64,000 nt of DNA from Isoetes taiwanensis (Eukaryota; Streptophyta; Lycopodiopsida; Isoetales; Isoetaceae): NCBI GenBank assembly GCA_021234155.1, contig JAJEKV010000032.1:7846736-7910735 (forward strand), in the 5' to 3' direction. The notes beneath the pieces were generated by a model that saw only the letters and a list, made by a program, of their open reading frames with translations, was not told the DNA's origin and did not search any database. The translations under genes were made by a program, and so were the position numbers. Each line of letters begins with the position of its first letter. Within the stretch, counting starts at the first letter, position 1. Below are positions 23,863-36,063 of the stretch, piece after piece.

Positions 23863-26800
23863 AAAAATGATGATGTCCTCAGCATCAAGACTACTCTTGT
23901 TGCAGGGCAACACATCATATATTGGAAGGAAGTCTCCCCTCCTCAAAGAGATAGCGTGAGATTATAAGTCACATAGACGTTGTCATGTTCAAAGTGATTA
24001 AGTTTGAAATGACTGTAATGTGCAGTTTATAACTCTGGAATATAAAAGGTAGAGGTATAGATCAAACATGATCATGGCTTAGGACTGTCAAAAGTCAACA
24101 GTATGAGTTTACAGTTTATCTGATGTAGAAATCATTCTTTTTATACATACGTATAATTCTTTTGTGTATATATCTATTATATTCTCCCTTCACTTTGCAA
24201 GTGATTTTATTACAACCAGCCTTAATGTAATTTTGCATCTAAATTTTGTTTTCCTCTTTGGTTACAATTTTAACAACTCATATTGTTTAGATGCCCCTGA
24301 CATTTATAGTTACCCTTTAATAGAATTATATATTGTACTGTATTTGCCATTTTGACCTATATACTTTAATATTAATTACAGACAGAGTAGCTGTAACTGA
24401 TAGCCAGACCCTGATATGCGAGGTTGAAAGACCCTTAGAAAGTGAGACTACATTGTTGATTTAAATGTTGGTTTAATTTCAAATAAAGTTTTAAGGTGTA
24501 AAACTCCAATTGCTATATTGTTGGCTTTAAGTAACCATGGGTAAAACCTTTGTGGAGCTAAATCTAAAATCATGGATCTAAGGCTTGTATCTGATAATGC
24601 TGCAAAATAGAATAATAGATTATTCCTTAGGTTAATTGACCAATGGAATTTCGAGGCGAACTAATACTAAAACGAGCTTTACCTCACATGAGCACACATA
24701 TTAATTCCTTAGTTATATCTATACGTTTATTAGATATCTAGACATTCGTACATTGACATGGGACAGGTACGACGGAAGCTAGAAAGGATGCCTAGTGCTT
24801 CTTGAGGCTATTATATAATGGTGGTTTAAGCAGGTCCTGGGCTCTTACTTGAAGTAGAAATTGATATGACGATGGTTATTATGACGATGGTTATTATGCG
24901 ATTGAAACACTGGACCTAATAATTACGAGGATGGATTTATCATGCGGCATATATGTTGCCATTCAACGTAGAAGGAGACTGGATATAGCACCATATATCT
25001 GATGGAGAAGTGGTTTATGATTATCTACCGTAGACCACGTTAAAGAGGTACTATAGTAAGGTGGAAAACTGGATTATAAGTACCCAGCTCATGAAAGGGA
25101 GATCACTTTAGAAGTGTAGGTTTCAATAATGGTGGTGAAGGTATAGAATGTCGACCTACTTTGAGTTGAGGTATGATTCGCGGAACGGTAGAGAATAATG
25201 TCATATGAGGATGTTGATCCATAAATTATGGATTATAAAATTACACATATATTGTGTTTGGTAAAGAGATTGATGTTCCTGAGGCGTGAAATAAAGACGC
25301 AAGATTATAGACGACTAAGAAGACCACGTAGCCTCGTGGATATGCTTACTGATGTTGGTGAAATGCATGACCATTATGCATGGTATAAATTAAGGAAATG
25401 GACACATGTTATGTCTGCTGGGAGCATCGAGATGCCGTATAACAGACTGGAGAATAGTGTGGAACGTAGTTTCCACATAAGGTCAAGAGAAGACGACAAT
25501 TGGTAGGAACAGGCGCAACCGTCGAAAAGCTGCAAGGTACGTTGGATCCTTGGTGAAGCCAGACTATGAAGGAAAGTTGACCTTCAACTAATGATACATT
25601 AGGAAGGCAAGTAATGTACCGACACGACAAGTGGGAGACAAGAGGTGCTTGAAAGTTGTTATAAACAACGTTTCAAATATCGAGAGTTTGGAATGACATG
25701 TTGAAGGTACCAAAGTCTGGAGTATGAACAAGATAGGCGCCCAATGAACATCTCACCAAGGAGGATGTGTTCTGGACTTGGTATCGTGTGTGTATTCCGA
25801 GGAGTAACTCCGCGTTGGTATATGTGTACTAGGACCATTCAATAGTAAAACATAACTCAAAGAAGATAGGATATATACTAGAACTTTTAGTTCACATTCC
25901 ATGTCAACAAGTTACATAGGAGTCTAGACTTAGGGTTGGTGCACACATGTTACTATATCATATAATAACAACGTAACGGTCTTGGATGTAGGAAGGATTT
26001 AGTAGTATCAAATACTATAGTGGTGATCATGTCGAGGATGTCAATTGTGATATTCAGATGTATATCATATTAAAAGATAGTAGAATATTCGTACAACGCG
26101 AGGGAAATATTACTTGACAAGGTTTAAAGAATGAGCGTAATGATATGCTTATATACGAAGATATTGGGTTAGGTATGCTTTACCAGAGATAAGCATTCAA
26201 GTTATCCCAATGGTTGGAGTTGACTATTTTAGATACGTCGTATTAAGGAAGATGAGAAAAGTTTAAATCAGCGAGAATAGCTAAAGTAAATCTAGCATAT
26301 ACGGTGATGTTATATTCAAAAACATCCCGAGGATGGTTGGAACGGTGTTGGAATAAACGATAATGAGAGCTTAGCCACTCAAAGGTTCTAGATACCAATG
26401 AATTACTTAATTGTTATAAGCTGGGAGCATTTATTTGGTTTTGGGAATGAAAAGATGTATAAAAATATCACATTCCCCTAATGGAAAAAAAAAAGAAGGA
26501 ATACGACGACTTTGACGATTATACCTTTGGGGATAACCGAGTTGAGGCCAATACATAGGAATTCCAAGTCCCGATAAAATCAAGATGAGGTGTATTGATC
26601 AGAAGGGTTAAGATTATATAGACTAGTAGTCCATATAGTCGACGAGTTATAGGTACTGAAGTAGAAGCTGGAGGATCCGTTGCCTTGAGGCATAGACCCC
26701 TTAGAGGTTATGACTTTGAAACTCTTAAGAGTGTAAGGAACCGGATAATGTTATGGTGATTACTAACGAAGATCGAAACATTGGGTTTTCCTATTAAGAG

Positions 26801-29363
26801 ACCAGGAGGTTTTAGTGCCTCCGCTTCATTATGAGCGAGCCAAAGGCGACAACATTTGAAGTAATCAAAAGTTGAAGTTGACACGATAACTTAAGAAATT
26901 AGGTTAATTGTGACTAAGCATGAGTGGTATAGAACGCAAAGTATCCATAGCAAAAGAAGCCTTTAGAAAGCTCTGCATGTGAGGTAATAGCCTTCGAAAT
27001 TATGGTATAATCCCGTGGGGGAAATCATAGGTTATGTGCGGGGTTAAAGTACCATAAGGCACTAAAGGAATGGTTGAAATAACTAAGGACCCTATCAAAA
27101 TATAGGCAGCATATAGAAGTCCAACATAGAGTCGGCCCCTGTCGATTTGGGAAATAGGTGGCGAAGCCACATCGTAAAGGTACATAGGCAATGGGTTTGT
27201 TTGAAAGAACTACGACGGTTATAGTTTAACTAAGTTAGAGCAGAGCTCTAGCATTGTGGGATGTGGAGATATATGTTTATTATATACATACCATGTACAC
27301 ATATGTAGGTGGCGACACAAGGAGAGAAAGACGAGCGTATCCTAAAGTTACTGATGAAGGGTCTGGAGATACGTTTGAAATGTGCAAAGGACCGTCAATC
27401 CGTTGCATGCTAGGGTATGATGTGGTAGTTGGCACTTGAAATAATTGTCAACGACCAATAGAATAAAGCTTAAGGTAGTGGGGTTGAGTAGTACAATAGT
27501 ACAATTCCAGGATAAGTAGCGAATAGCAGTTACCCGCTAAATGCTCGAATGTGTCTTGCCTAGACACCTAAGACTAGCTTTCCCATATGATCCATACCTG
27601 GATCAGGCAGAGGTGACGCCATGGGTTACATGGGGGTGCAAGTTAACATATACAGGACTCGAACATTGATACAAGCCCGGGTTATATTAAACGTAGGTAA
27701 TTGTAGAAAGGCTCACAAAATACCAGGCAAGCACCTTGATGACTCCAGGTAACTTACAAAGGCTCACCCGCTTTTAGGCCATGACTATGGCTTAAATGAG
27801 GATGCCAAGTTATTATTCCAGAACAACATTATAGCATCATGACAGAGAAATGTAATGACTAACATTTCTAGGATGTAGGACATCGTTGAATCATAACCCG
27901 CAATGATAGGTGGGTTAAGAATATAGGGAACATATATTAGCGGCTTAGAAGCCACAAAACGGTTAACGGATACGTAAAGGAGTAATTGGATTGGTGACTC
28001 TGCTGAGTAAAGGTCACAACAAAAGGGTGAGTTGTGTACGTTGTAGCAGGCGTAAGGCTCGGAATACTGAAAATCGAGAAGAAGAGGAGGAATAAAGGAC
28101 CCTTATTAATGATGTTTAGCAATCTGGGTAAAAGTTATTGCCTAACATGAAGGGTAGTCTTTGCTAACATGCAAAGATATACCTGCGGCTTGAAAGGCAG
28201 CAAGAGCTGAAAAACTCTTTAAGGATTTGGTGTATGACTTTAAGGAAGAAGACTTCCATGTCCTAGGACAAGATGGTGAATTGAATTCACCAAGGACATT
28301 TTTAATAATTAGATAGATAGGTAGATAGCATTTATACGTCATGCCATATTGGCAGCGTCCATGAGGACATATGAGGAACCCTCAGAGACTTGAAGACAAG
28401 ATCCCTGGATGGAGGAGGCCTAGCTTGCGAGGTCTTTGGGGTGGTACTGTCCTTTGGGATATTCATATAATCTCTTGGAATATATAAGTTCATTAGCAGA
28501 ACCTAAGGACGTTTAGGTATTAAAATAATGGTTGGAAACATTTTGCTGGGACCATATCTAGGTACCCTAGAAGGAGGTGAGTAGTCAACAATGGTTGGAT
28601 GGCATTGGAATGTACGGGAGAACAACTCCAAAAGAGGGTAGACTGTTGTCACTTGGACAGGCGTGTGGCACAGATAATTAATCACATCCATATAGACGGT
28701 GAAGTTTGGCACAAAATAATACCAAAGTTTGTACTCTAGATAAATTAGAGTAAAGTGTTGACATTATTGTGGGGGTTCTAACACAAACATTCACTACGTA
28801 TTACAGAGTTTGTATCATGGTCTGGGAAAATGGTCCATAAAAAGAGTACGACCATTTAGGATAAGTAGTGAAGGGTGGTAGGATTGAAGCTACCCATGGT
28901 CTAGAGGGGTGCTGCATGGCAGTCCCTAGTTGGTTGGGCGGAAAGAGATCCTTTCTCTGGGAAATAAGACGAGTCAAGGTTTAGACGTCGAGTAAGGTCT
29001 AATATAAAGCATATGAATATAGTATGGACTGAATTCTGGCAAGGCCCGAAGAAATTGTGTTATCACGGCATCTACCAAAGGAAAAAAAATAATTAAAGTT
29101 ATAGGTCGAGGAACGCCGATAACTGGACCTTATTATCGTCGCCTATAGAATATCCAAGGATATAACACATGCTGCTATTCTAGAGAGTTACCCTGTCGTT
29201 AATTAAATTCTGGAATTAGTCCCACCAAGTGAGTTGATGTTATCATAACAAGTTGGCCGGACTTGCGAGATTATGTCGTTTCATTTGGTCGGTTTATTCC
29301 TAGGGGATACTAGCTTTATATATGGTTAACAGTTATCCGGTCGACTACGGCAGAGAGAGGTCG

Positions 29364-29444
29364 ACTCCCGTGGCTATGGCAAGACTGCTTACTCCGGCGG
29401 CTATGGCAAGAGAGCTTGCTCCGGCGGCTATGGCGAGAGAGCTT
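29364..29444. repeat. 27-bp tandem repeat, three units
   Basis: Units at 29364-29390, 29391-29417 and 29418-29444 share the core GGCTATGGCAAGA, and a decayed fourth follows. The period is nine codons, and both strands are open across it, so it may be a remnant of a repeated peptide in the A gag region. Confidence 0.8.
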
Positions 29445-29559
29445 GCTCTGGTGGAGTTGTTGCCTCCACAACGTGGGTTTACCAAAGGCACGCCTGTAAT
29501 TTAAACATGGAATAGATGCGCTACAAATACTAGAAAAAGGATTACATTTGTTCAAGAAA

Positions 29560-29640
29560 GAAGTTGGCTCATTGGTAAAGGTGTTGGCTTGGGTGCAGAA
29601 GGTTAGGGGTTCAATCCCATGATGTGCATTTTGCTTAAAA
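29560..29640 (+). mobile_element. tRNA-derived SINE head
   Basis: An A-box-like GTTGGCTCATTGGTAAAGG (29563-29581) and B-box GGGTTCAATCCC (29607-29618) are spaced as in a tRNA-type Pol III promoter. It does not fold as a complete tRNA, so it is called a SINE head rather than a tRNA gene. It lies inside the A internal region. Confidence 0.6.
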
Positions 29641-29704
29641 GAACTGCTAAGTAGATAAAACAGAACATTGGATATGTATAACAAAGGAATAGAAGATGTA
29701 TACT

Positions 29705-29811
29705 CTACATAAAGAGAGTTGGCAAAATGGAAAGAGTGTTGGGTTGGAAGTGGGAGGTCATGGGTTCAAAATGCGGGCGGAAAAGGAAAGTTTAACTTTT
29801 TTTTTTTTTTA
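29705..29811 (+). mobile_element. Second, degenerate SINE head ending in a T-run
   Basis: A-box-like GTTGGCAAAATGGAAAGAG (from 29718) and B-box-like TGGGTTCAAAATG (29761) repeat the layout of the element 150 bp upstream. A 14-T run at 29797-29810 follows, as found at Pol III terminators or SINE tails. Confidence 0.5.
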
Positions 29812-30144
29812 AACGCGTATATTTATATGGCAGACCGTATATGGGGCGCTGTTAGCGTTATACGCTAATAATCCGCTAGCAGCATCCATTGCAACCATCT
29901 TCGCCTTCATCTGAGCTACCTACAAAAAGTTATAGCCCATCTAAACTTGGGTCCTCTAGTCACAACTTTTTCCCTCCAAAATCGCCCTAAACTTCCTAAA
30001 ACTCAACATTTTCTTACATCAACCTAGCACAAGACTAAATCACCGAAAAGTTAGGCAGTCCAACTAGCTTAACTCCCACTTAACTACCGAACTAACGGGT
30101 TAGATATTTGGTCAGTGCTATGATTCCGGTCAACCAGAATCATG

Positions 30145-30156
30145 GCTCTGATACCA
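30145..30156 (-). promoter_or_regulatory. Primer-binding site of the A element (tRNA-Met-i)
   Basis: On the minus strand it reads TGGTATCAGAGC, the standard plant LTR-element site complementary to the 3' end of initiator tRNA-Met. One base separates it from the LTR end (...GGGAGCATCACA), which fixes the LTR boundary at 30158. Confidence 0.9.
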
Positions 30157-30157
30157 C

Positions 30158-30744
30158 TGTGATGCTCCCAGAATATATACGGCGCTCTGGACGTATACAT
30201 ACAGGGACTTCCCCCTCCCATGGCAAACAGCTCACCATGAGCAGGGCCCTCCGTCTAACTCGGACCATCCGTAGAGAGATGCCTGGGTGAAGGACACGGA
30301 GGTGTCATTCGGCCCACGCCTTCAATGGGACTCCTAAGTTGCGAAAGCGTGAATACATGTTAGCACACAGCATAAATCATATATAAATAACCACCACGAA
30401 GGGTGGCACATCCATCCAAGTACTAACGGCAAAGAATATGCATCTAATCCTAAGGGAAACACCCCAAACCCCAGGTTCTACCCCGGTTCAGACTCCTGTG
30501 AGGATGGACTAACGGCTCGGTCTCAAGAGATCAACAGACAGAGGTATAACCTGGCGTTGGCTGGCATAGAACAGTGGCTAGGGTTGTCCACTCCATCCGC
30601 CCCTCCTGTGCACACTTTGCAGATGAGTCGAATCATGCTATGGCATCACTATAGCCTTCCGGAGACGCAGACTCAAGGTATCACCCTTCGAGCCTACTCC
30701 AGGGTTCATGACGTCCCGGTCCGATGAGGCAGGTCAGGGAAGTG
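30158..30744 (-). mobile_element. A element 5' LTR, part left of the CACTA insertion
   Basis: It begins TGTGATGCTCCCAGAATAT next to the primer-binding site. It is interrupted after GAAGTG at 30744 and resumes at 42689. Without the transposon and one copy of its target site the LTR is 1754 bp. Confidence 0.9.
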
Positions 30745-30769
30745 CCCTACAAGAGAATGATGGCTAAAC

Positions 30770-31290
30770 GTCAGTGTATTCGTCAGAGATCCTTCATAAA
30801 GTAGGCAGGTGCCAAAGCCTTACTCCTGACGAAGGAACTGACGAGTTTTATCTGACGAATAATAGTCAGCAGAATCGTCAGAATATAGTCAGCAGAATCG
30901 TCAGCATATAGTCAGCAGTTTAGACACCTCATTAGTCAGAAATAATTTGTTATTAGTCAGAAGTTTAGTCATCGTGTTAGTTAGACAACTAGTCAAACGT
31001 TTAGTCAGCATATTAGTTAGACGATTAGTCACTATATTAGTTAGATAACTAGTCAATCTTTTAGTTGTACTTTAGTCAGCATATTAGTTAGACAATTAGT
31101 CACTTTATTAGGTAAATAATTAGGCAGCTCATTAGTTACAATTATAGTCATATTATTAGTCAGATAGTTAGTCAGAAATTTCGTCATAATATTAGTTAGA
31201 ATATTGGTCAGCATTAAGTCATAGTAGTGTTCAGGTTATAGTCAGATGATTCGTCAAGTTATTAAGCCACATCATTTGTTTGGTCAAAAG
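30770..31290. repeat. Left subterminal repeat region of the CACTA element
   Basis: About 500 bp is packed with variants of TTAGTCAG, ATTAGTTAGA and AATCGTCAG at 10-20 bp intervals. In En/Spm elements such subterminal motifs bind the TNPA protein; that role here is inferred from family knowledge. Confidence 0.85.
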
Positions 31291-31571
31291 AGCAGCCAAG
31301 ATCCAGTCTATCGATCTTCTATCAATATTTGTTCCAATAGACATGCAATTAGCATTTGTACATAATAGAATAAAATGCAATTATGTAATTAACATTTGTT
31401 ACAATACACAAAAGAATAAACTGCAATTTAAAGATGAAGACGATTATTGTACATCTCAAAAACTTAAACACTTTCTTAAAAAGAAGATAGTCATTACAAA
31501 TAGAAAGAGTAAGTCTTGAAACACATGAAGAAAGAGTTTACATCAAAGTGATGTGAGTGCGTATCAGCCAG

Positions 31572-34500
31572 CTATGTCCTCTTATCCTTTTGAATTGCTT
31601 TATATTGTGCAATGTTTCGTGCAATACTACCATCCACGAAATCAGAAGTCAAGTTCCTGCCAATGCCTCGGTTCTTGCTTTTCTTCCCTTTCTTTCTCGA
31701 TGTGGATGCATTGTCGCTCCTCCTAGTGACCTCCTCCACATCATTGTTCTTCCTAACAATCATCTCTTCCACCCTCCTCACACCCGTCAATCCCTTCTCC
31801 AACAACGTATCATAGAAAGCATCAATTTCAGCAGACTCAGGTGGCAGATTAACATTACCAGCGGTCAACTCCATAGCTGCCCCCACTTCTGATTCCGCTC
31901 TAGTATCTTCAACTCCATTCACTTCTTTCTCACCTCCATCAACTACTTCATTAACTACTTCAACACCTCCGTCAACTACTTCAACTCCACGGACATTCTC
32001 GCCTTCCTGATCCACATCCAGTAGCAGTCCACTTACTTCCCTTTGATCTTTCTGCACTTTGGTGTTTGCATCCTAAAATAAGAAAATAATTTTAAGGTGA
32101 GTTTAGAATATATTAGAATGCTAAAGATAATCAGTGTAGAAATTACCTTTATTTGTTTTCTTCGCTGCTTATTCTTCCTCTCACCCTTCTTTCCTAAGAA
32201 ATCTAATGCTTCAAACTACAAGAATTCAAAGCCACTAATCAAAATCAGAAATTGAAAAATCATGTTAACATCAAAACAGAAGAGTACTGTAAACGCTTTT
32301 CAAATAATCCACAACTTTCTAACCTGATCCAACCACTAGAGGTAGCATATAAATGAGACAGCAAAAAATGCAACTGAATCAAGTTTGCTATGGAGCATAC
32401 CTTGTCTGCAACACTTGTTTCCAAGAGTGGTTTCCAAGAGGCCTTCCGCTTTTATATTTAAAGGTCTTAACAAAAAATATTTTTCTTCATAGTGCGTTGG
32501 GGATATAAGATGCTCTCTTTTTAATTCATAGCTTTTACAGCATTGTCTTTACAACAACTTTGGCATACCTATTTGCCACAAAAAGCACTCACCATCTGGC
32601 CAGTTCTTATACAATTCCATTTCAGTCCAAGGGACACTAGAAGGCTTTTACAAAAAGCACTGGGCAGTAGGTCTTTCTTTGAAAAAACATTCAGATCTTC
32701 AATTAGACATAGGATGAAGCAGGCTATTGAAGGAGACCATGGCTATGTCCAAACTAGCACCATGATTAAATCTCGAGGCAATATAAAATTGCTTCATGTT
32801 TTAAATTGAATCAAAATCAGAATCCAAGGCATAAATAATTTCTGTTTGAAATAGTCAATATCTGAACATTAACCTTCACCCTGATTCCAAGCTCCTAAAG
32901 CCACTCTCCTGAGCAGAAAATATGAGTAACCTAGCTAATTTTCCAACACAAGCTATTACTAAAATATAGCCAACAGGGCATCACACTGCACATTTTAGCC
33001 ATCAGCGAAAACTCCAGCAGGTAATAGGCCACAAATGTTCGTGCAGAATAAGACTTGCAAATGTAGGCAATTTCCCTCCAGCTGCAGACTTGACTTCTTT
33101 CCTTTCAGTCCAAAATGAGGGGATCAGAGCTACTGGCAGATTGTGTAAATGAGGAAAATCAGAAAGGAAGATGGCTATGCAGATATGATCTTTCCTCATA
33201 GCAATCATGGTTGCGCCATAGATTGACATCAGATAAAACAATTAATCATGTCATGCAGAGATTTCTACCAAAGAATGCATTGTAGCAATGGGCTTATTAA
33301 GAAACAGCGTTATTTAGAAACAGAAATGACAAGACAAATGGATAAGAGACTTACATTTCCAGGAATTCTCCCTTCGGCAATCAGGGATTCTCGATACACC
33401 TTATAGGACCTCTTTTTTTTTATTTCTGCCATAGTTGTTGCAGAAGGATAAGCACCCCAATCACGGAACTACAGGAGATCAAGAAATACAGTTAGTTAAA
33501 CAAAAGAAATCCAAATAGAATACATCCAAGCAATTCTATCTGGCTAGGCAATGCAGATGCATTGGCTGGAGATAACCAGCTCATTTGGTATTTAATTAAC
33601 CAGCTGATTATAGCTCAAATCCAAGATAAGTAGCTCCTGTAACTTGTCAAAACTAGAGGGTATAGATCCATTCAAGTGGTTGTTTCCTAAATCCAGCTGC
33701 AACAGATTTTCCAAATCTCCTATCTCATCAGGCAAGTTCACTAACTTTTACGTGCATGCTGTCTTGGTGATGAAAGAGGCTAAGGAGCCCTTGCTAGATC
33801 TGTCTGCAGGGAGAAACAGGTTTGCAAACAGCAGAAAGAACAAAAGCCACCTCCAACTTTGAACAGCTATAACTCAAAACATGGACTTTTAATTTAACAT
33901 GGAGAAGCAGATGGACAGTTTGGGCTGGAAGATCATACTAGGGCATCTCGCCATGTTGGTGCTACTGTTGGTGCTTTGAAAAGAAAGGAACCTGACAATG
34001 GCTGGGATCTATACAGAAATGAGAGTACAAGGGAGAAGTTATGTAGTACTTACATAATCAGCAGCGATTCCAGCATGTCCCCTTCGTCCAAGTCTTTCGC
34101 CATGAGGTTTCCTTGCTGCCGCTGCCTTTTTTTGTTGGTGACGGGGTTTCTTCTTATCCGCAAGAAATCTCTCCCAAACAGCATCTTTTACATGGTTGGG
34201 GGCTATTTTCTTATCACTTCTACGCAACCAATCCCTACACAACATGACAACAATGACAAATAATGAGGAAATCATAAAACAATGTATAAAATGACGAAGT
34301 AGCTTACTTCCAATGATTGAATATTCGAGCTGCCCTTCTCAATATATCAGATGCAAAGAGCCCTTTACCAAAGCGATGTTCCATGTGTCTCACTAACCTC
34401 TTCTTTAAGCTCTCATCCACCTTCTTCCAATCTTTATCAATCTCCGTGCAAATCGTTTTCACTGCGTGGCCAAGGGCTGTCTTCCAATTCTGGCCATTCT

Positions 34501-35086
34501 CGTCTAAGTGTATCTCCCCTCCTTGCACCATAGTCACCTAATGCACAATGAATAGATTATTAGTAATAATAGAATAGAATAGAATAATACAAAATTAAAT
34601 CTAATGTCCAACAATGCATTACAAATAAGCATCTACCTTATCATTTTTAGGAAGACGATAAAAAGTAACTTCGTATTCTTCATTTGGCTCCTCGTCCTCC
34701 TCATCACTTGCGCTATCATCTTCTTTTTCATCTTCTTCATCCTCACTTGATGGCGCATTAATGGACCTTACACTTGTGGATTTCTCACTGCAACAACAAA
34801 TAACATGACAGCTTAGTAATTGTGTTCAAAACATGACGTGGTTCATCATATACCTTGATCTTCCATGGTTTTTAGATGAGCTTGAACCTCGTCGTCCATT
34901 AGAGGTATGCGATGGAGTGCCTATGTGTGCAAGCTGCTTGTCAAGGGCTGCCTTAAATTTAAGCATGTCAGACTGATCCATTTCTGCAACTATTTTTGTG
35001 ATGTCCCTTGAATCCTCTTCCTCGCTTTCCTCATGTCTCCTTCGTGAGGCTTCCCCCCTCTTTCTTGAGCTCTCCTTTGGAGCCAC
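31572..35086 (-). CDS. TNPA-like CACTA accessory protein, 7 exons, 492 aa
   Basis: Exons in coding order are 35086-34854, 34787-34637, 34537-34308, 34234-34054, 33468-33355, 32215-32147 and 32072-31572. All junctions are GT-AG with matching phases. They sum to 1479 bases with one stop at the end, so the frame is fully open. It starts MAPKESSRKRGE. An acidic Ser-rich segment follows (exon 2), then a basic region with WKTALGHAVK and a conserved-looking ERLGRRGHAG block (exon 4), a YxxYRESL block (exon 5), and a C-terminal half ending in a Lys-rich RKKGKKSKNRG stretch. Order and context fit the DNA-binding second protein of CACTA elements (plant transposase, Ptta/En/Spm class), which would bind the subterminal repeats. 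The family call is by layout rather than a firm motif. The small open frame at 31557-31892 on the other strand is a shadow. Confidence 0.7.
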
Positions 35087-36063
35087 TAAAAAACATAAGC
35101 AAATAGATTAATAAAATGACATAGAAAGAAAAGAAATAGAATGGTGTAGAACAAAACAACGCTTTTGGATTGACAATTTATCTATATATCCAAGCGTCTA
35201 AGAGTTCTAAGAGTTCAGATGCTTTTGTAAGGAAAAAAAAGGGATTGACAATTTATCTGTAGCAGCCATAAATATACTAGATTATAGATTCATAAACATA
35301 AAGGAAAGTGTTTTACATTAGTAGCATAACAAAAATACAGGCTCTGTTATGAAGGGCTTCGAATAGTTATAGGATGTTTACTGAAAAGACCAAGAGCTAT
35401 GTTATGAGAAGAACTGCTACTGCAAAACCCAAAAAAAACCCTGTAGTAATGATCCCCTGTAATGATCCCCTGCACCATTCAATGGCCCTGTGCTGCAAGT
35501 CTCGTATCAAACCGAGTAGATCGGAAGAGCAGAAATAAACCTGTGCTGTCATAGAAGAAACCCTGTGAAGAAATAACCTACCTGGCTAAATCGGAAGAGC
35601 AACAGCCGATATGCTTGAACCGATTTAGAAGGTATGCCAAACATGTTTCATAATCTCGGAATGGTAAAAAAAAAAGAAAAGATAAAAAATGCTTACTTTC
35701 TTTTGTTTACTAGGTTTTAGTCACTTTCCGGCTTCCTCAAACCTCTCTCTCGATTTGATCTCGATTAGGGCGAGTCGCTATCAAGAAAACCAACAGTGAA
35801 AGTGAAATGGCGGGCAAAATGTGGGTAAGAGGAAAAGGGGGAAATCGTCAGTTGTTAATCCTCTGCTTTAATTTGACGATTTGTTAGTCACGAAAATCGT
35901 CCCTCGACTATTCTATTTCTAAGGTACATAAATTTTATTGCTGTTATTTGCTCTTGGCTTTAGGGTACATACAAGAGGGTTTTTTGCCAGGACTTATATT
36001 TTGAGAATCTAAGAGCATCCCTGGCCGAGTCATAGCACATCTAAGCAACACAGTCCCTCCGCG
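35087..36063. promoter_or_regulatory. Divergent intergenic region of the CACTA element
   Basis: This 977-bp gap lies between the start codons of the two oppositely transcribed transposon genes, so it should hold both promoters. It is AT-rich with A-runs (for example 35667-35691) and short direct repeats (AATGATCCCCTG twice near 35447-35472). I see no unmistakable TATA element. Confidence 0.5.

Larger units (their letters stand above)
23863..30144 (-). pseudogene. Decayed internal region of the A gypsy-like element
   Basis: This 6.3-kb region sits between the PPT and the primer-binding site. All frames are broken by stops; the longest is under 125 codons. Just inside the PPT the minus strand reads an EDIIIFKVG-like end, the kind of peptide often found at the end of gypsy polyproteins. 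No intact gag, reverse transcriptase or integrase is visible. It contains two SINE insertions and a 27-bp tandem repeat near its 5' side. Confidence 0.65.

Noticed and set aside
29560-29640. tRNA gene
   Set aside because: A and B boxes are present, but I could not fold acceptor and anticodon stems; a SINE head fits better.
23863-30144. Intact gag-pol of the A element
   Set aside because: No long frame, and no reverse-transcriptase or integrase motif could be read; only boundary signals are firm.
30780-31270. CRISPR-like array of short repeats
   Set aside because: The repeats are irregular, closely spaced subterminal motifs of a CACTA transposon in a plant genome.
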